In this document: in pieces, positions 60,542 through 64,000 of the stretch
Layout of the letters: every line of letters starts with the position of its first letter
How positions within the stretch are numbered: the stretch's first letter is position 1
Assembly: GCA_902728285.1 (NCBI GenBank)
Contig: CACVBU010000385.1
Coordinates: 1,089,038 to 1,153,037, forward strand
Reading direction: 5' to 3'
Length of the DNA: 64,000 nucleotides
Origin: Clytia hemisphaerica
Taxonomy: Eukaryota > Cnidaria > Hydrozoa > Leptothecata > Clytiidae
Notes under the pieces: model-generated
What the model was told of the DNA's origin: nothing
Databases searched by the model: none
The model's input: only the letters and a program-made list of their open reading frames with translations
Translations under genes and position numbers: made by a program

Positions 60542-61065
60542 ACTTGATCTCTTGTACAAACTTCAGACTCGAATTCAAATTCAATTTTTAGACTTTTCAT
60601 CAAAACAACTTTATCGTATCCTTAATTTGGAACTCGCTCTTCCCCTTTTCATTTGTTAGACAATAATTTTAATTGAATATGCGACCCAAATAATTAGTTT
60701 TGCTCTCAGGTAATAACAGCGTAATATAAGGTCTATATCAGACTTGTTTTTTTACAAGTAATAAATAAGTTTGAAATTCACATCCCCTTGGAGATAACTT
60801 TCACCAATATTTCAAAAGGACCAAATATTACTTTACCATCTGCTATGAAAAAAATTTTTGATACAAAACGTGTTATTAACATTCCCATTTTCACATCTTA
60901 TTCACGATTGGATAACGAAATTAGTTCTTCATCCAGTATCTTATCTTTATAATCAGATTATTCTTTATTGCCTTGTTATCACTCGAAGTACAGCATATAT
61001 AGGGCCTTAAAAATGCTAGTGACTACAAAATGCAGTGACATTTACCTCTGAATTCTCGAATGCTC
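60542..61065. other. upstream of GPCR 2
   Basis: AT-rich DNA, no gene recognised. Confidence 0.4.
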
Positions 61066-61262
61066 CCTTGTTATTCAATCCCTGGGCCGGGCCATACCAA
61101 AGACTCCGTACTTTATACCAAATGGTACTCGATGCCTTTCTGCGTGGTTCTTAGCAGTTGATGAGATGTGTCAAGCATAAGTGGTGCTCTCCAGATGGAT
61201 AACTATCAAAAGAGTCTTCGGGTCGCCCCCCCCTCCCCAATGCTGTCAACGAATAAATTCTT
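61066..61262 (+). mobile_element. tRNA-derived SINE, copy 2
   Basis: Shares GGCCATACCAAAGACTC, AAATGGTACTCGATGCC, GATGGATAACTATC and TCTTCGGGTCGCC with copy 1 at 46168. B box region decayed (TTATTCAATCCC). The A-box end and the tail are unclear. Confidence 0.7.
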
Positions 61263-61850
61263 AACAATTAGCGTAGAAAAAGCATTTTTGTTTGAATGGA
61301 AAACAATGGAAAGATATATTTCAAGAAAAAATCTTGAAAGTTTATAACAAAATAAGATAACAATTTTACGGCTCACTGTCCAACGCAGAAACAAATCGAA
61401 ATTAATCTTTTGATAGATATTTTAGCCTCAAGAAAGGCCAACATTTTGACGAAAAATTCTGTGAAATAACTGTAGTAAGAACGAACCCGAGTGACATAAG
61501 CAATTATTAAATAAAAAATTATTCTTAACTTGAGTAAAACGCAACTAATATCGTTATTATGGATTTTTCTCCTCGGAAAACACTTGAAATTTAACCCGGA
61601 ATATAATGCTCAGAAAGAGTAAGCAATAAATTAACACGATTCTTTTGTACAGAGATTCGATATATATTTCCAATAATACTTTAAAATCTTTCCATATTTT
61701 GTTATCGTATATAAAACTTAGTTGAACCTAAAGACAATTTTATAAACACCTAAGATTATTTAAAACTGTCTACCTAATTTTTGGAAAAAAATACCTACGC
61801 TACAATTGTTAGTAAAATGCCTACCTAATTGCGTTATATACATGCTGCAT
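61263..61850. other. downstream of the coiled-coil gene
   Basis: No gene recognised. Two short CTACCTAATT repeats stand at 61771 and 61821. The 3' UTR of the minus-strand coiled-coil gene should lie here; no AATAAA was assigned with confidence. Confidence 0.4.
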
Positions 61851-63140
61851 TTAAGCAACATGCAAGAACTCGGCAAGGAGTTCCTGTGCTATATTATAAG
61901 ACTTATCATCTAAATAAGCTAAACTTTCTGTACGTGTAGAAAGCCTTCTAAATGGAAACTTAAAAGAACAGACTTGTTTAGACTGTATACGCTTTTTGAT
62001 CAACGACTCTAAAGGAACTAAATGTCTAGCCACGCGTAGCTCACGGCTTTTGTAGTCATCAATTTCGGATTGTCGTCTCGCGTTAAGTCGGAGCTCGACT
62101 TTATATTTCTGCTCGAGGACGTCTTTCTCTTCCGATACGGTTTGCAGTTTTTGTATCAATTCCTCATTATCGGCGACTTGTTTAATGCGTTTAGCTTCGG
62201 TGTCTCGTAGCTTGTTCACTAAATTTTTGACAGCATCTTTGGAAGCAATGAACTCATCTTTGATGTCGCTCATCTCAGCATTAACTTCCTTCAAGTCTTG
62301 ATACAATGTATTATTTTCTTGCTCAAGCTCTCGAATCTGTTGTTGTTGATCTCTGATAGTCAGCTTCTGTGATTTGTTTATATCCTTCCATTGTCGGATG
62401 ACTTCACCTTGTTTCGCACACTCCTTCTTTGCAGCTACCAAATTGAGACTTGTTTTACGAAGCTGTTTATCTGTGCGTTGAAAGTCTAGTCTTAACTGCT
62501 CTTTGACCTGACGCAAGTCGTTGATAATCTTTTCATTGTCGTCACGCTCTCTTTTAACGGCCACCAACTGTTTCTTAACGGAAGCCAATTCATCTTCATA
62601 TTCTTTAGTAGCACTTGCTAACTTCTCATCACAAGCTTTAGTAACATCAGCTAATTTTTCTTCGCAACCTCTCGTCACATCAGCCAACCTTTCGTCGCAC
62701 GCTTTCGTGACGGCTTCTAAGTTACCTTCGTGTTCTCTCTTAAACACAACCATGTCCTCTTGACACTCTATTGTGGTGGCTTCAATTTCCGCTTTGGCGG
62801 CTGCCACTTCCTTCTTAGCAGCCTCCAATTTACCGTCGCACGATGTCTTGACGGCTGCCAACTCAGCATCGCATTCCTTCTTAACCGTCGTCAACTCCTC
62901 GTCATTCTTACGGACAACTTCTTTCAACACGCACGTCACCTCACTCATATGTTCAACTAGCATATTTTGTTCGTCTACACATTTTTTTAACTGGTCAATC
63001 TCCAAACGGGATTCGTCATACAGTTTCTTGTAATCAATAGCTTCGGCAAGTGATGATTTCTCTGTCGGTGAATCATCTGGATCCTTTGAATCGCAAGTGA
63101 TTTTCTTTTCATCCGATTTCTTCTTGATCAGGGAAAACAT
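61851..63140 (-). CDS. coiled-coil protein with 11-residue (hendecad) repeats
   Basis: 429 residues, single uninterrupted exon, ATG at 63140, TAA at 61853-61851. Residues 1-40 are Lys/Asp/Ser-rich. About 40-370 is predicted continuous coiled coil by eye. Residues 80-190 repeat an 11-residue unit of the form CDEKLADVTKA; cysteines at 90/101 and 148/159/170 keep the 11-residue register. Later parts look heptad-like (LRQVKEQLRLDFQRTDKQL). The last 45 residues are not coiled and include FKFPFRRLSTRTES. No signal peptide or membrane segment. I do not recognise the family; resemblance to myosin-tail or filament proteins is by composition only. Long intact frame and lack of transposon motifs favour a real gene. 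Confidence 0.8.
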   Translation of the reverse strand: MFSLIKKKSDEKKITCDSKDPDDSPTEKSSLAEAIDYKKLYDESRLEIDQLKKCVDEQNMLVEHMSEVTCVLKEVVRKNDEELTTVKKECDAELAAVKTSCDGKLEAAKKEVAAAKAEIEATTIECQEDMVVFKREHEGNLEAVTKACDERLADVTRGCEEKLADVTKACDEKLASATKEYEDELASVKKQLVAVKRERDDNEKIINDLRQVKEQLRLDFQRTDKQLRKTSLNLVAAKKECAKQGEVIRQWKDINKSQKLTIRDQQQQIRELEQENNTLYQDLKEVNAEMSDIKDEFIASKDAVKNLVNKLRDTEAKRIKQVADNEELIQKLQTVSEEKDVLEQKYKVELRLNARRQSEIDDYKSRELRVARHLVPLESLIKKRIQSKQVCSFKFPFRRLSTRTESLAYLDDKSYNIAQELLAEFLHVA

Positions 63141-64000
63141 TTTTCAGCCAACACCAATATCCAACCAACTGCTAAATGAAAATTAATTAAATAAATCGAT
63201 GAACCGACGAGTTCATTCACGTGTTTTATTATTATTTTTTTATATTTTTTTATTTGACGTCACTTCTTTATTTGACGTCACTTTTTCTAGTCATTCTCGT
63301 TTTGACTTGCAACCATAGTGATTGGTCAGCCGAAGCTGAGCATTCAAATAGGTAAAATTTTCCACCATAAGACGGCAAAAAAAAAATCCGATTTTCCGAT
63401 CTCACTTTGATTTCTAAACTTTCTTCCGATCGGGTTAACTTTTTGGGTACTTTTAGCGTGCGTTGTTTTTACAGATCATAATGTAGTGTTTCAAGATGGC
63501 GGCTCAATTAGATGTGATAAGTCAGTACAGTGTTGTACCAAAGTATTTTCAGTGTAAATCTGTTGCAAGCTTCAATTTCTGTCATTTATTTTTTTAACTC
63601 GGCAAATCAAACACAGGATTTTCATCAAGGGGATTCTTTTTCTACATCTTTTGAAGGTTTAAATGTTAAAGCCGTTTGCTCAAGTTTTTGTTTATGTTGA
63701 ATTTTCTGATACTTTTTATTGCTGCTTTTTAATAGTTTTTGCAATAAAAACATATTTTTCTTGTTTGCCTCTAGGGGGATTGATGGTGTTATAATGTTAT
63801 TGGAATTTGATAAAGTTTACAAAAGTACAGCTACTGTATAAATTCGATAAAGACCGGATGCAATCGTGCTTTTTTTTGGACTTGGACGTGTTTGTGATAA
63901 GGCGAAACGCAAAAAATTGTTTGGTTCCCGTCATTTCTGCTTTAAAAAGTGGGAGTCGGTCGGTCGAATATATTTTTCTGTTAAGAAGCAGCTACATCTT
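63141..64000. other. upstream of the coiled-coil gene; possible next gene start
   Basis: TTTGACGTCA occurs twice (about 63253 and 63272), a palindromic CRE-like TGACGTCA in the promoter region of the coiled-coil gene. ATGGCGGCTCAATTAGATGT at 63496 on plus could start a first exon of a divergent gene, ending near a GT at 63519, but nothing downstream confirms it. GTCGGTCGGTCG near 63955 belongs to a dispersed repeat type. Confidence 0.35.

Noticed and set aside
63496..63519. First exon of a new plus-strand gene (MAAQLDV)
   Set aside because: Only eight codons, donor is weak and no second exon lies in the window; kept as a remark only.

Overview
This is animal nuclear DNA: AT-rich, intron-rich and full of transposon remains, with one assembly gap (96 Ns, 30087-30182). 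Conserved metazoan genes can be rebuilt exon by exon: mitochondrial pyruvate dehydrogenase E1-alpha (PDHA1, plus strand, 9 exons), TMEM127 (minus strand, 3 exons) and the 5' part of tankyrase (TNKS, plus strand, 10 exons). The animal cannot be named from sequence alone. AT content, intron structure, LINE types and GPCR style would fit a non-bilaterian such as a cnidarian, but that is inference.

Layout. 1-5200 holds a large palindromic (foldback) element whose arms are AT-rich tandem repeats, then a BEL/Pao LTR-retrotransposon remnant. 5940-24725 is PDHA1; its introns carry many MITEs, an RTE-like LINE, a LINE 3' fragment and elements with (CGTT)n or long C/G tracts. TMEM127 lies convergent at 28531-29943. 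30183-39019 is mostly repeats: a MITE split by a Penelope-like element with inverted terminal copies, two truncated LINEs on opposite strands, a foldback built from an ATCGAA-type repeat with a hairpin MITE inside it, and further MITEs. 39639-56806 is the tankyrase 5' part, coding its first ankyrin clusters. Its 11.4 kb first intron contains a near-complete two-ORF LINE and an RTE-like LINE that sits in older LINE debris. No further tankyrase exon was found in the last 7 kb. That stretch instead holds two inverted single-exon class A GPCR paralogues (57254-58087 plus, 59706-60541 minus) and a single-exon coiled-coil gene (61851-63140 minus).

The three conserved genes show no functional link: PDHA1 feeds acetyl-CoA to the TCA cycle, TMEM127 is an endolysosomal membrane protein and tankyrase is a poly-ADP-ribosylating scaffold. 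The most notable observations are: a canonical U UUU UUA heptamer at the start of the ORF1/ORF2 overlap of the CR1-like LINE, whose ORF1 has three CCCH fingers; an almost identical block shared by the two GPCRs, which suggests gene conversion; a 2-bp insertion near the start of the second GPCR; a TIR-bounded 1.44 kb insertion in the foldback arm, placed exactly by comparison with the other arm; and a cysteine-bearing 11-residue repeat in the coiled-coil protein. Coordinates of exons were set by splice consensus, reading-phase continuity and similarity to the known families as I remember them; no alignment or database search was run.
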